DNA of 47,479 nt, taken from NCBI GenBank assembly GCA_013298565.1, contig JAAFIC010000014.1, positions 1 to 47,479 on the forward strand, in the 5' to 3' direction. Every line of letters begins with the position of its first letter. Positions within the stretch are counted from its first letter, which is position 1. Both the position numbers and the translations under genes were made by a program. The stretch is from Alphaproteobacteria bacterium. GTDB lineage: Bacteria > Pseudomonadota > Alphaproteobacteria > Elsterales > Elsteraceae. The notes beneath the pieces were generated by a model, which saw only the letters and a program-made list of their open reading frames with translations, was not told where the DNA came from and made no database searches. This document shows, piece by piece, positions 1-6,595 of the stretch.

Positions 1-61
1 TGAAAACCTGACGTTGCTGACCCGAGACGCCATGATTGCCCGTTACGAGGGTACCGCGTAA
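1..61 (+). CDS. C-terminal end of a probable PIN-domain (VapC-like) toxin, partial
   Basis: The window opens inside a reading frame that gives ENLTLLTRDAMIARYEGTA before a TAA at 59-61. A hydrophobic strand followed by TRD and a short helix is typical of the end of PIN-domain ribonucleases, where the last acidic residue of the active site sits in a 'LVTRDA'-type motif. Only 19 codons are visible, so the family call is inference from a short motif. The cognate antitoxin would lie to the left, outside the window. It would fit the toxin-antitoxin-rich character of the next 3 kb. Confidence 0.45.
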   Translation, partial: ENLTLLTRDAMIARYEGTA

Positions 62-80
62 GCGCCAACGCTCCGTTTCC

Positions 81-482
81 CTACCCCCGCATCTGCCGCA
101 GAAACTCGATCTCTTCCGGGTGCCGGTTGAGAAGCTCAATTAGGGCTACCGCCGCGTCGCTAGGCGGGGTTGCGCCGCTTTCGTACTTCTGGAACGCCCG
201 GCGTCCGCCGCCGATAAGCCGCCCGGCTTCTTCCTGGGTAAGTTTCAGCCGATCTTTGCGGATGTGGCGGACGTGCGCGCCGTAGGCGGCCTTCAGCTCA
301 AGAAAGATACGATCCGACTCGGCTGTATCGGCACCCGTGTGAATACTGTCGCTATCGTCATCAGGATACCAGCCCGGCATATCGACCATTCGCGTGAGAG
401 TGCCGAAGATCACTGCCTGCGGTCGGACATCCCGGCGCAGAAGCTTGCCAGTGACAGGGTGGATGAGGGGGTCATCGGTCAT
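81..482 (-). CDS. mqsA: MqsA-family antitoxin, zinc-free variant
   Basis: This 133-residue protein is the antitoxin of an MqsR/MqsA pair. The C-terminal half (about residues 75-120) is an Xre-type helix-turn-helix with the family signature LTQEEAGRLIGGG followed by RAFQKYESG, which binds the operon's own promoter. The N-terminal part, which should neutralise the toxin, has no cysteines, so it cannot form the zinc site of E. coli MqsA. It instead has the PGWYPDD...SIHTG segment found in a shorter alphaproteobacterial branch. The ATG at 480-482 lies inside the 3' end of the toxin gene (11-nt overlap), so the two are translationally coupled. Autoregulation is expected from the family; no operator was identified. 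Confidence 0.85.
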   Translation of the reverse strand: MTDDPLIHPVTGKLLRRDVRPQAVIFGTLTRMVDMPGWYPDDDSDSIHTGADTAESDRIFLELKAAYGAHVRHIRKDRLKLTQEEAGRLIGGGRRAFQKYESGATPPSDAAVALIELLNRHPEEIEFLRQMRG

Positions 483-798
483 GATGCACTTCCTTGAACG
501 ACGTTAGGGTAAGATCGATGAGCGTCTCACCCGCAAACTTCAGGTAGAGCCAGCGTTGGCCCCAAGGTAGAACGTAGGTATCGTGCCAAATCTTAGGGTT
601 TGGCGGGCTATGAGCGGTTTCAGATTTTACGAAATCAGCTCGCTTCAGCGCCCGGACCGCATCAATAATGCCCCTATCGCTGTACCCCAGCGACCGGGCG
701 CTTCTGAGAGCCGTCAATGTCACACTCCAGCTATCGACCGTGCCAAACTTCGCTTGGACGAGCGCAAGATCGTGATGGGGTGTCCGCTTTACCGTCAC
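472..798 (-). CDS. mqsR: MqsR-family mRNA interferase toxin
   Basis: MqsR toxins are RelE-fold ribonucleases that cleave mRNA, preferentially at GC(U/A) sites. The core matches the family: KRTPHHDL at the start, a RSARSLGYSDRGIIDAV helix, ADFVKSETAHS, an IWHDTY segment and a C-terminal LYLKF...LTSFKEV. No ATG is present. The GTG at 796-798 gives a start (VTVKRTPH) equivalent to E. coli MqsR (MEKRTPH) and a 108-residue product close to the usual ~100. A TTG 39 nt further out (837) is also possible. It precedes mqsA and overlaps it by 11 nt, the toxin-first order of mqsRA loci. Confidence 0.85.
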   Translation of the reverse strand: MTVKRTPHHDLALVQAKFGTVDSWSVTLTALRSARSLGYSDRGIIDAVRALKRADFVKSETAHSPPNPKIWHDTYVLPWGQRWLYLKFAGETLIDLTLTSFKEVHHDR

Positions 799-844
799 AG
801 TGATATGCACCTTAAAGGTTAATCGTGCAAGCGACAAACAGCCC

Positions 845-2107
845 CTACGCCCCGTACCGCTGCGTTAACCGCCCGATGCCGCCCAACTGCCGGGCGATGT
901 GCTCGGCGGCGTGGGTGAGGGTGTCGTCTGAGAGGTCTTGGCGGAGGGATTTCACCTCGTCCAGCACCGCCTGCCACGTCTTATGCCCGTCGATACGCGG
1001 CAGCATAGCGATGGCGAGGGTGGGGAGCGGCAGGGTTAGGTCAAGCCCTTCATTGCCCACGGTCAGGCGTCCGCCCCGGTCCATCGCCGCGAGCAGGCGT
1101 TGCGGGTCGATGTCCTTGAAAGCCGGAATAGCGGCGCGGTCGCCCGGCGGGGGCGGGGCGATGGGGTTTTCAGCGCGGACCACATAACCGGCGTGGCGCG
1201 CAAGATTGCCCGCCACCTGTTCGGCCAAGGCGGCTTGGGCTTCCGAAGACAGGCTTTCAGCGCGCTTTAACACAGCGGGGTCAGTGAAATAGGTGTTGAG
1301 TCGATAGCGCGCAGGCTCCACCCATTCGGCCAAGCGCAGGCCCGCGCCGTGGATGAGCGCGAACCAGTCCGGCACGGTATAAGCGCGGTCGCGGGCGTGG
1401 AGCAGCAGATCGAACAACCCCGCCTCGCCGCCATCGAGATGATCGCGGATCACGCCATTCCGCCGCAGCCAGTTGGTGCTGGGAAGCTGGGCGAGCACGC
1501 GCTTGGCTTGGCTGATGCGCTCTTTCGGGGAGCCTTCGGCGGCGAGAGTTCGCAGAATCGCCTGCACATCGTACACGCCGCGCCGCCCGTAAGCGCCATA
1601 GAGCATCAGCCCAATCCCGCCGTGGGGCGCGAGCACTGAAACCAGCGCGCGCAACCCCGCATCGGGATCATCCAAATGGTGCAGCACGCCGCAGCTATCA
1701 ATGTAATCGAAAGGATCATGCCCCTGGCTCGGCAGATCGAGCAGCGAGCCAGTGGCAAAACGGATAGCAACGGTTTCGGAAGCCTCCAACCCCCGCGCCG
1801 CAATCCGCGCTTCCGCCACGGCCCGCGCGGCGTGGGAAGGATCGAGATACAGCAGCTCGGCCTGCCGCCCGGCCTCGGCGAGCTGTTGCGCCAGCATGGT
1901 CAGCGCATCGCCGGACCCGCCGCCCGCAATAAGAACCCGAACGGGCCGCGCCGGCCACCGCCCGCCGAACACGCTTTGCTCGATTTCCTGAAGATGGCTG
2001 GGCGAGCCAACAATCAGCCGCTTCCCCTCGTCGCGCGGGTCGCGGTGCGGATAGGGCAGGGCTTCATACTGCGCCGCCACAGCGGCATCGGGGGAGAGCT
2101 TGGACAT
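845..2107 (-). CDS. Class I SAM-dependent methyltransferase with extra C-terminal region
   Basis: The protein is 420 residues from the ATG at 2107. Residues 57-68 (VRVLIAGGGSGD) form the glycine-rich SAM-binding loop of class I methyltransferases. LLYLDPS is the acidic end of strand 2, and YIDSCGVLHHLDDP (about 135-150) resembles motif IV. The N-terminal YEALPYPHRDP segment is found in proteins annotated as methyltransferases acting on unknown substrates. The last ~130 residues do not belong to the methyltransferase fold and I do not recognise them. An upstream in-frame start at 2143 would add 12 low-complexity residues and is less likely. Substrate unknown. Confidence 0.8.
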   Translation of the reverse strand: MSKLSPDAAVAAQYEALPYPHRDPRDEGKRLIVGSPSHLQEIEQSVFGGRWPARPVRVLIAGGGSGDALTMLAQQLAEAGRQAELLYLDPSHAARAVAEARIAARGLEASETVAIRFATGSLLDLPSQGHDPFDYIDSCGVLHHLDDPDAGLRALVSVLAPHGGIGLMLYGAYGRRGVYDVQAILRTLAAEGSPKERISQAKRVLAQLPSTNWLRRNGVIRDHLDGGEAGLFDLLLHARDRAYTVPDWFALIHGAGLRLAEWVEPARYRLNTYFTDPAVLKRAESLSSEAQAALAEQVAGNLARHAGYVVRAENPIAPPPPGDRAAIPAFKDIDPQRLLAAMDRGGRLTVGNEGLDLTLPLPTLAIAMLPRIDGHKTWQAVLDEVKSLRQDLSDDTLTHAAEHIARQLGGIGRLTQRYGA

Positions 2108-2152
2108 GCCGGGGAGACTGGCAGGGGAGCGCGGGGGAGGCAAGGGGAGAGG

Positions 2153-2317
2153 TTAGGCTTTAACCGCTGGCTCCAACAGCCGAGCAAGGAATGTTTCCAC
2201 GTCTTCCACTTCAACCGCTTCGTATCGACCGGCACCTAAATCCGCTAGCCCGACGGCTGCTGCGGCGCGAAGGACTGCGGGTTTGATACTGTGCCTGATT
2301 TCGTGTTGTTCAAGCAT
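2153..2317 (-). CDS. Small 54-residue protein, possibly an orphan antitoxin-like protein
   Basis: A short frame from ATG 2315-2317 to TAA 2153-2155 has a good ribosome-binding site (AGGA seven bases before ATG) and normal codon use. The product starts MLEQHEIRHSIKPAV, continues through an alanine-rich helix, then GLADLGAGRYEAVEVEDVE and a final helix FLARLLEP. The pattern helix / 'GLAD..AGR..EV.DV..FLA.L' resembles the C-terminal toxin-binding tail of ParD/RelB-type antitoxins, but there is no clear DNA-binding half and no adjacent toxin. It may be a remnant or a stand-alone small protein. The left copy of an 11-bp direct repeat (2326-2336) lies immediately upstream. Confidence 0.55.
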   Translation of the reverse strand: MLEQHEIRHSIKPAVLRAAAAVGLADLGAGRYEAVEVEDVETFLARLLEPAVKA

Positions 2318-2325
2318 AATTGAGT

Positions 2326-2336
2326 CCTAATTGAAT
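2326..2336 (+). repeat. Left copy of 11-bp direct repeat flanking the AT-rich MTase/AlkB island
   Basis: CCTAATTGAAT occurs here and again, exactly and in the same orientation, at 3897-3907. The two copies bracket the AT-rich block that carries the methyltransferase and AlkB genes. The change from GC-rich to AT-rich sequence falls close to both copies. This could be a target-site or attachment-site duplication left by insertion. Confidence 0.6.
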
Positions 2337-2367
2337 AACATGACATCATAGTATATTCATATATAAA

Positions 2368-2973
2368 TTAGAAAATCATATTTCTAAATGTTATCGATAC
2401 TCTTCGAGAGCGACTCTGATTTCCATGTAAAGTGGGATCATTCTTGCGAGGAGCTATCTCATGTGTCCATTTATAGCGCGCGTCATCCGTCATGACGATA
2501 ATTGATCTGGGCGGCAGCATAATTTCGTGAGTTATGCTCTTGTTCTTCACTTGAGCAAATTTCATGACGACCGACGATAGCAAAGATAGAGAGGCAAGTT
2601 CGGGGCCAAAGCAGGGAACGCAATCGACATGCGCGCTGATACCCTGGCCCGGCAGGTACTCGTTAACAATGGCTTGATCTGGTTTATTGAGGAATATAGC
2701 CCTCTTAATCAGCCGATTGCAAAGCGCGTCAACCCACGTCGGCAACGGACCAAGGTAATTATCAGCTTTAGAGGAGCGCGCTTTATAGTCGTACCGATAG
2801 CCATAGTGTTGAACGCGTCGTTTTAGGTCTGAAATCCACTCGGATGTATCGATATAATTTACGAGGCGTCGCTCTTCTTCTTCTGTAATAAAATTTTCAT
2901 GAAGAAGTAGACCTTTTATATCCGGTGCCTTGCGGCACGTTTGTTCAATTTCTGCTAGCAAATCCATTGTCAT
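2368..2973 (-). CDS. AlkB-like 2-oxoglutarate/Fe(II) dioxygenase
   Basis: This 201-residue protein has the double-stranded beta-helix signatures of the AlkB family. H115-x-D117 (ISAHVD) and H171 (KWTHEI) are the iron ligands, and R191-x5-R197 (RVSITFR) is the 2-oxoglutarate and substrate arginine pair. AlkB enzymes oxidatively remove N-linked methyl groups from nucleic acids or, in some branches, proteins; the substrate here cannot be read from sequence. The chosen ATG (2971-2973) has GGAG in front and overlaps the stop of the upstream methyltransferase by four bases (ATGA), so the two are co-translated. Base composition is much more AT-rich than its neighbours, a sign of transfer. Confidence 0.88.
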   Translation of the reverse strand: MTMDLLAEIEQTCRKAPDIKGLLLHENFITEEEERRLVNYIDTSEWISDLKRRVQHYGYRYDYKARSSKADNYLGPLPTWVDALCNRLIKRAIFLNKPDQAIVNEYLPGQGISAHVDCVPCFGPELASLSLLSSVVMKFAQVKNKSITHEIMLPPRSIIVMTDDARYKWTHEIAPRKNDPTLHGNQSRSRRVSITFRNMIF

Positions 2974-3788
2974 AAGACTCCGGCAGAGTAACAAACCTTA
3001 GAAGGTGTATTGCGTATTTGGCGAATACTGCCATCTGGCCTCAGGTAGGCACACTGAGGAAAAGCCATCTGAGGCGCAGATAATACTATTCCAAATTTTG
3101 AAGCCCGTGCTACAAAATCTCTTAGAGCGTTGCCAATCGCTGGTTCAGCAAAAACATAGCGGAGATGGCATCCAGGGGCCAGACGCTTATTTAAATTGAT
3201 CATCGATTCTAATATATGATTGCAATCAGTGTCAGAAAGTGAATTTTGGTTCAAAAGATAGCTTGATATAAAATACACATCTGAATTTATTGGTTGAGTA
3301 AAGGTATTGGTCTGGCTTTTAAAGGATCCAAGATTTTGAAATGAATATCGATTAGAATTTAAAGATATTTTATATCGTTCATTAAAAAATATTTCGCAGA
3401 TTTTATTCATCTCTAAATCAATATCAACTGGATAATATTGCAGTTCTAGCGGAGATGACGTGATCGATGTAATAACCTCACTGAGGGCAAGAGCCGACGT
3501 TCCTGGGCCAGAACCCAGATCAACTAAAATAGCCGCCGTTGTACTAGTTGTTATTGTGGGTAGAATATGCAGTAACGTATCAAAATGCTGCTTCATATAA
3601 TTTAGGCAATAAAAATATGCGCTAGATTTAGTTCTATTGCTATCATTTGGAGGTCCAGCATTTTGTAGTATGGTAATATTATTTGGGTCTCGGCGAAAAC
3701 TCTCCCACGTGGGCTTGATTGTGAGATCAGAGATAATTGTGTTTCCTACAATTTTCGCGAACAAGGTTTCAAAATCACCAAGCGACAT
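2970..3788 (-). CDS. Putative SAM-dependent methyltransferase paired with AlkB-like gene
   Basis: The 272-residue product has a Rossmann-type SAM site at about residues 87-97 (ILVDLGSGPGT) followed by YYPVDID, the acidic end of the next strand. YFISSYLLNQ is in the position of a motif IV strand. The layout (helical N-terminus ending in YFYCLNYMKQHF, then the SAM domain) is loosely like Rsm22-type or other nucleic-acid methyltransferases, but the family is not certain. The start at 3788 has a GGAG ribosome site. It is the first gene of a two-gene AT-rich unit, and its stop overlaps the start of the AlkB-like demethylase. A methylase and a demethylase in one transcript suggest they act on the same modification; that is inference. 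Confidence 0.75.
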   Translation of the reverse strand: MSLGDFETLFAKIVGNTIISDLTIKPTWESFRRDPNNITILQNAGPPNDSNRTKSSAYFYCLNYMKQHFDTLLHILPTITTSTTAAILVDLGSGPGTSALALSEVITSITSSPLELQYYPVDIDLEMNKICEIFFNERYKISLNSNRYSFQNLGSFKSQTNTFTQPINSDVYFISSYLLNQNSLSDTDCNHILESMINLNKRLAPGCHLRYVFAEPAIGNALRDFVARASKFGIVLSAPQMAFPQCAYLRPDGSIRQIRNTPSKVCYSAGVL

Positions 3789-3896
3789 TCTCAGGCTCCA
3801 AGGATAAATAGCAGTTCCATCAAAAATAAAGCATGTAAGTTTAAAATATGTTAATGGTTGTAATGGTTCGGAAATATATCTCGCAATAAATCATTC

Positions 3897-3907
3897 CCTA
3901 ATTGAAT
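3897..3907 (+). repeat. Right copy of 11-bp direct repeat flanking the MTase/AlkB island
   Basis: Exact second copy of CCTAATTGAAT, eight bases beyond the stop codon of the chrR-like gene. With the copy at 2326-2336 it defines an insert of about 1.56 kb. No recombinase gene lies inside the block. Confidence 0.6.
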
Positions 3908-3914
3908 GCCCCCC

Positions 3915-4580
3915 CTAAAACCGCACAAACCTATTCACCACCCACCCCATCACGCCCGTCAGCTTGAGCGTGCCATCGACCACGGCGAGGCAGATGCAGT
4001 CGCCGTCATCGTCCGCGATGGGGGTGTGGGTGTGGTCGGCGGTGGAGATCGAGAGGTCGCCGGGCAGATAGTGACCGAATTGGTCGCTAAAGCCGCCCTT
4101 CAGCACCAGCACATATTCGGTGCCGCCGTGCGTATGTTCGGGCATAGCCCCGCCTGCGGCAATCCGCATGAGGCGCGTGCGGCCCCCTGGCGTGCGGCTG
4201 GGGGTGGTGAGGCGGATTTCCGACAGCGCGCCGGTCACGCGCTTCCACGGGAGCGGTTTGGCCGGCGTGGTGGCAATGCCTGCCAGCGCCCGGCGCACGG
4301 GGCGCGGCATCCACGGCTCGCCCGCCAGCGGGGCATCGGGCGCGGAGGCTTCGGGGAGGGCGAGTTTGGCCAGCACGGTCGCAAGATCAGTCTTCACGTC
4401 TGTCGGCGGCAGGCTCTCCAGCATCGCGCCGCCCACCGCTTCCAGCGCCTGCACTTCTTTGCGGCAGTCCGGGCAGTAGGTGAGGTGGGTTGCCACCAGC
4501 AGGCTAATCGCCTCCGGCAAGGTTCCGGCGGCATAATCCATCAACAGCGAGCCGGACGGGTGGAAGTGGGGCATGGTCAT
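3915..4580 (-). CDS. chrR: ChrR-family zinc anti-sigma factor with cupin domain
   Basis: The 221-residue protein has the two domains of Rhodobacter ChrR. The N-terminal zinc-binding anti-sigma domain shows HFHPSGSLLMDYAAG and HLTYCPDC, giving the His/His-x3-Cys-x2-Cys ligand set (H32, C36, C39). The C-terminal cupin (about residues 110-205) contains PEHTHGGTEYVLVLKG and LPGDLSI. In the family, ChrR holds the sigma factor inactive until singlet oxygen or organic peroxides act through the cupin domain. It overlaps the upstream sigma gene by four bases (4577-4580), the usual rpoE-chrR operon arrangement. Confidence 0.92.
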   Translation of the reverse strand: MTMPHFHPSGSLLMDYAAGTLPEAISLLVATHLTYCPDCRKEVQALEAVGGAMLESLPPTDVKTDLATVLAKLALPEASAPDAPLAGEPWMPRPVRRALAGIATTPAKPLPWKRVTGALSEIRLTTPSRTPGGRTRLMRIAAGGAMPEHTHGGTEYVLVLKGGFSDQFGHYLPGDLSISTADHTHTPIADDDGDCICLAVVDGTLKLTGVMGWVVNRFVRF

Positions 4581-5158
4581 ACGTCCTTCAAAACCGCGCG
4601 CAGCCGGGTTAGGGCCAAGCGGATACGCGATTTAACAGTGCCGAGCGGGATTTTCGTTGCTTCCGCGATGTCGCGGTGCGAGCGGTCTTCCCAATAGGCT
4701 TGTTGAAGTAGGCTGGCTTGCTCTGGCGGCAAGAGCGCTAGGGCGGCGCGCAGCCTATCGTTTTGTTGCGCTAGATCGTAGGCGTGATCGGCCCCCGGAA
4801 CGGGTTCGCCGAAAGCCTCTTCAGCAATGAGGGCGGGATCGTCCGCCTCCCAATCAATGTGCTTATCGCGGCGCAGGCGATCAATCCGCTTATTGCGGGC
4901 AATCGTGAAGAGCCACGTGCTCACCGAGGCTAAAGTAGGATCGAACCCGCCCGCCCGACGCCACAGCGTTACCATCACCTCTTGCAGCAAATCCTCAGCC
5001 TCGGCATCGGGGCTACCGAGGCGCATAAGGTACGATTTCAAGCGCGGACCAAAGTGAGTGAACAGGGCGGCGAAAGCGGCTTGGTCTTGCGATTCCGCTA
5101 CCCGTTGCATGAACTGCTGCATCAACCGCGCCAGCTCGGCGCGGGTCTCATCGCCCAT
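4577..5158 (-). CDS. rpoE: ECF sigma factor, RpoE/ChrR (ECF11) group
   Basis: Region 2 (FAALFTHFGPRLKSYL ... DLLQEVMVTLW...FTIARNKRIDRLRR) and region 4 (LPPEQASLLQQAYWEDRSHRDIA ... GTVKSRIRLALTRLR) of an extracytoplasmic-function sigma factor are complete. The ATG at 5156-5158 (MGDETRAEL) has GGAGA seven bases upstream and matches the usual start of the family, giving 193 residues. An ATG at 5240-5242 in frame would add 28 residues but has only a weak, very close AGAG. The next gene is its ChrR-type anti-sigma factor. A TGATCC box upstream suggests it transcribes itself. The likely role is the response to singlet oxygen or peroxide, by family analogy. Confidence 0.9.
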   Translation of the reverse strand: MGDETRAELARLMQQFMQRVAESQDQAAFAALFTHFGPRLKSYLMRLGSPDAEAEDLLQEVMVTLWRRAGGFDPTLASVSTWLFTIARNKRIDRLRRDKHIDWEADDPALIAEEAFGEPVPGADHAYDLAQQNDRLRAALALLPPEQASLLQQAYWEDRSHRDIAEATKIPLGTVKSRIRLALTRLRAVLKDV

Positions 5159-5271
5159 AACCGTCTCCAGCCGCGCCGACAGGGTTTCGGCGGGCGCGAA
5201 ATACAAAGCCCGAAGGGCAGAAGGGTTCCGCAGAGTGGTCATTACTCTTTGTTCGCGGCCTTCTTATCGGC

Positions 5272-5277
5272 GGATCA
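5272..5277 (-). promoter_or_regulatory. TGATCC -35 element, candidate autoregulated RpoE promoter
   Basis: TGATCC on the minus strand is the -35 hexamer of promoters used by the Rhodobacter RpoE/ChrR sigma factor. It lies 30 bases before the outer ATG (5242) and about 115 before the preferred one (5158). The -10 region is not a clear match (around 5250), so the call rests on the -35 box and position. Confidence 0.4.
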
Positions 5278-5311
5278 TTTTGGGGGCGATTTTTTTTGCC
5301 CATCGCGGCGG

Positions 5312-6523
5312 TCACAGAAGGCTGCGGCCTGCCTCTAACGGGGGAAGGCCGAGGTGCAGGGCGAGGCTCTGGCCGCCATCGGCGAAGCTCTCGCGTCGCC
5401 CCCCATTGACGCCCGCAAGGTGAGGGGCAAGACCGGGGCCGAAGAAAATCAGCGGCACAAATTCGCGGGTATGGTCCGTGCCAATCCACGTGGGATCGCA
5501 GCCGTGGTCGGCGGTGATTAACGCCAGATCGCCCGGTTGTAGCTTGGCGTAAAGCTCCGGCAGGCGCCTATCGAAGGCTTCCAGCGCGTCGGCATAACCG
5601 CCGGGGTCGCGGCGGTGACCGAAAGATTGGTCGAAATCGACGAAGTTGGTGAAGATTAAATCGCCGTCGCCCGCGTCGTCCAAGGCGGCCAGGGTTGCGT
5701 CGAACAGCGCCTCGTTCCCGTCGGCCTTGATGACGCGGCTGATGCCATTATAGGCGAAAATATCGCCGATCTTGCCAATGGCGAGCACCTGACTGCCGCG
5801 CGCGACCAGCTTATCCAGCAGGGTCGGCGCGGGCGGTGGCACGGCAAGGTCTTTGCGATTGGCAGTCCGGCGGTAGGCCCCGCTTGTGCCGATGAAAGGC
5901 CGGGCAATGACGCGGCCTATAGTGTAGGGATCGACCAAAGTGCGCGCGAGTTTGCACAGGGTTAGCAGTCGCTCCAGCCCAAAACTCTCTTCGTGGGCAG
6001 CGATTTGCAGCACCGAGTCGGCGGAGGTGTACACGATAGGTTTACCGCTCGCGACATGCTCATCGCCAAGTTCGGCGATAATCTCGGTGCCCGACGCATG
6101 ACAGTTGCCGAGAATGCCGGGCAAACCGCCTTGCGCGATCAAGGCTTGCGTTAATTCGGGGGGAAAGCTCGGGATGGTTTTGGGGAAGTAGCCCCAGTCG
6201 AACAATACCGGCACTCCCGTAAGCTCCCAGTGGCCGGAAGGGGTATCCTTGCCTTTGGAGCGCTCGGCAGCGGCGGCGTAGAGGCCGGTAAAGCCATCGC
6301 CCTTCAGAAAGCCCGTCGGCAGAATTCCGGTCGCCTCGCGGGCTGCTGCCCCCAGGCCAAGCTCTTCCAAGTTCGGCAGAACCAGCGGACGACCCCGCTG
6401 CGCCAAAGACCAGGAGGCGAGATGCCCGAAGGTATTCGATCCCTGGTCTTGGAAGTGGCAGGCGTCTGGGGCAGCCCCGATGCCGAAGGAATCCATCATA
6501 AGAATAAGCGCGCGCTGAACCAT
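5312..6523 (-). CDS. deoB: Phosphopentomutase
   Basis: DeoB interconverts ribose-1-phosphate (or deoxyribose-1-phosphate) and the 5-phosphate, feeding nucleoside breakdown products into the pentose phosphate pathway. The 403-residue length is standard. The alkaline-phosphatase-superfamily metal motifs are present: [12 protein letters not shown] near the start, the KDTPSGHWE segment that carries the phosphorylated Thr, [13 protein letters not shown], and ITADHGCDP near the end. The start ATG at 6521-6523 follows TTAAGG closely. It stands alone between the sigma-factor operon and the kinase gene, with no nucleoside phosphorylase or deaminase beside it. Confidence 0.95.
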   Translation of the reverse strand: MVQRALILMMDSFGIGAAPDACHFQDQGSNTFGHLASWSLAQRGRPLVLPNLEELGLGAAAREATGILPTGFLKGDGFTGLYAAAAERSKGKDTPSGHWELTGVPVLFDWGYFPKTIPSFPPELTQALIAQGGLPGILGNCHASGTEIIAELGDEHVASGKPIVYTSADSVLQIAAHEESFGLERLLTLCKLARTLVDPYTIGRVIARPFIGTSGAYRRTANRKDLAVPPPAPTLLDKLVARGSQVLAIGKIGDIFAYNGISRVIKADGNEALFDATLAALDDAGDGDLIFTNFVDFDQSFGHRRDPGGYADALEAFDRRLPELYAKLQPGDLALITADHGCDPTWIGTDHTREFVPLIFFGPGLAPHLAGVNGGRRESFADGGQSLALHLGLPPLEAGRSLL

Positions 6524-6595
6524 AACCTTAACGTCGCGTGCCGCACGCCGCTTTGCAAGCTCGTTATCGACACATCCGACATTTTCAAACGATCT

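Noticed and set aside
3906-4697. 263-codon plus-strand frame opposite chrR
   Set aside because: Shadow of the ChrR gene, rich in His, Arg and Gly with no domain pattern.
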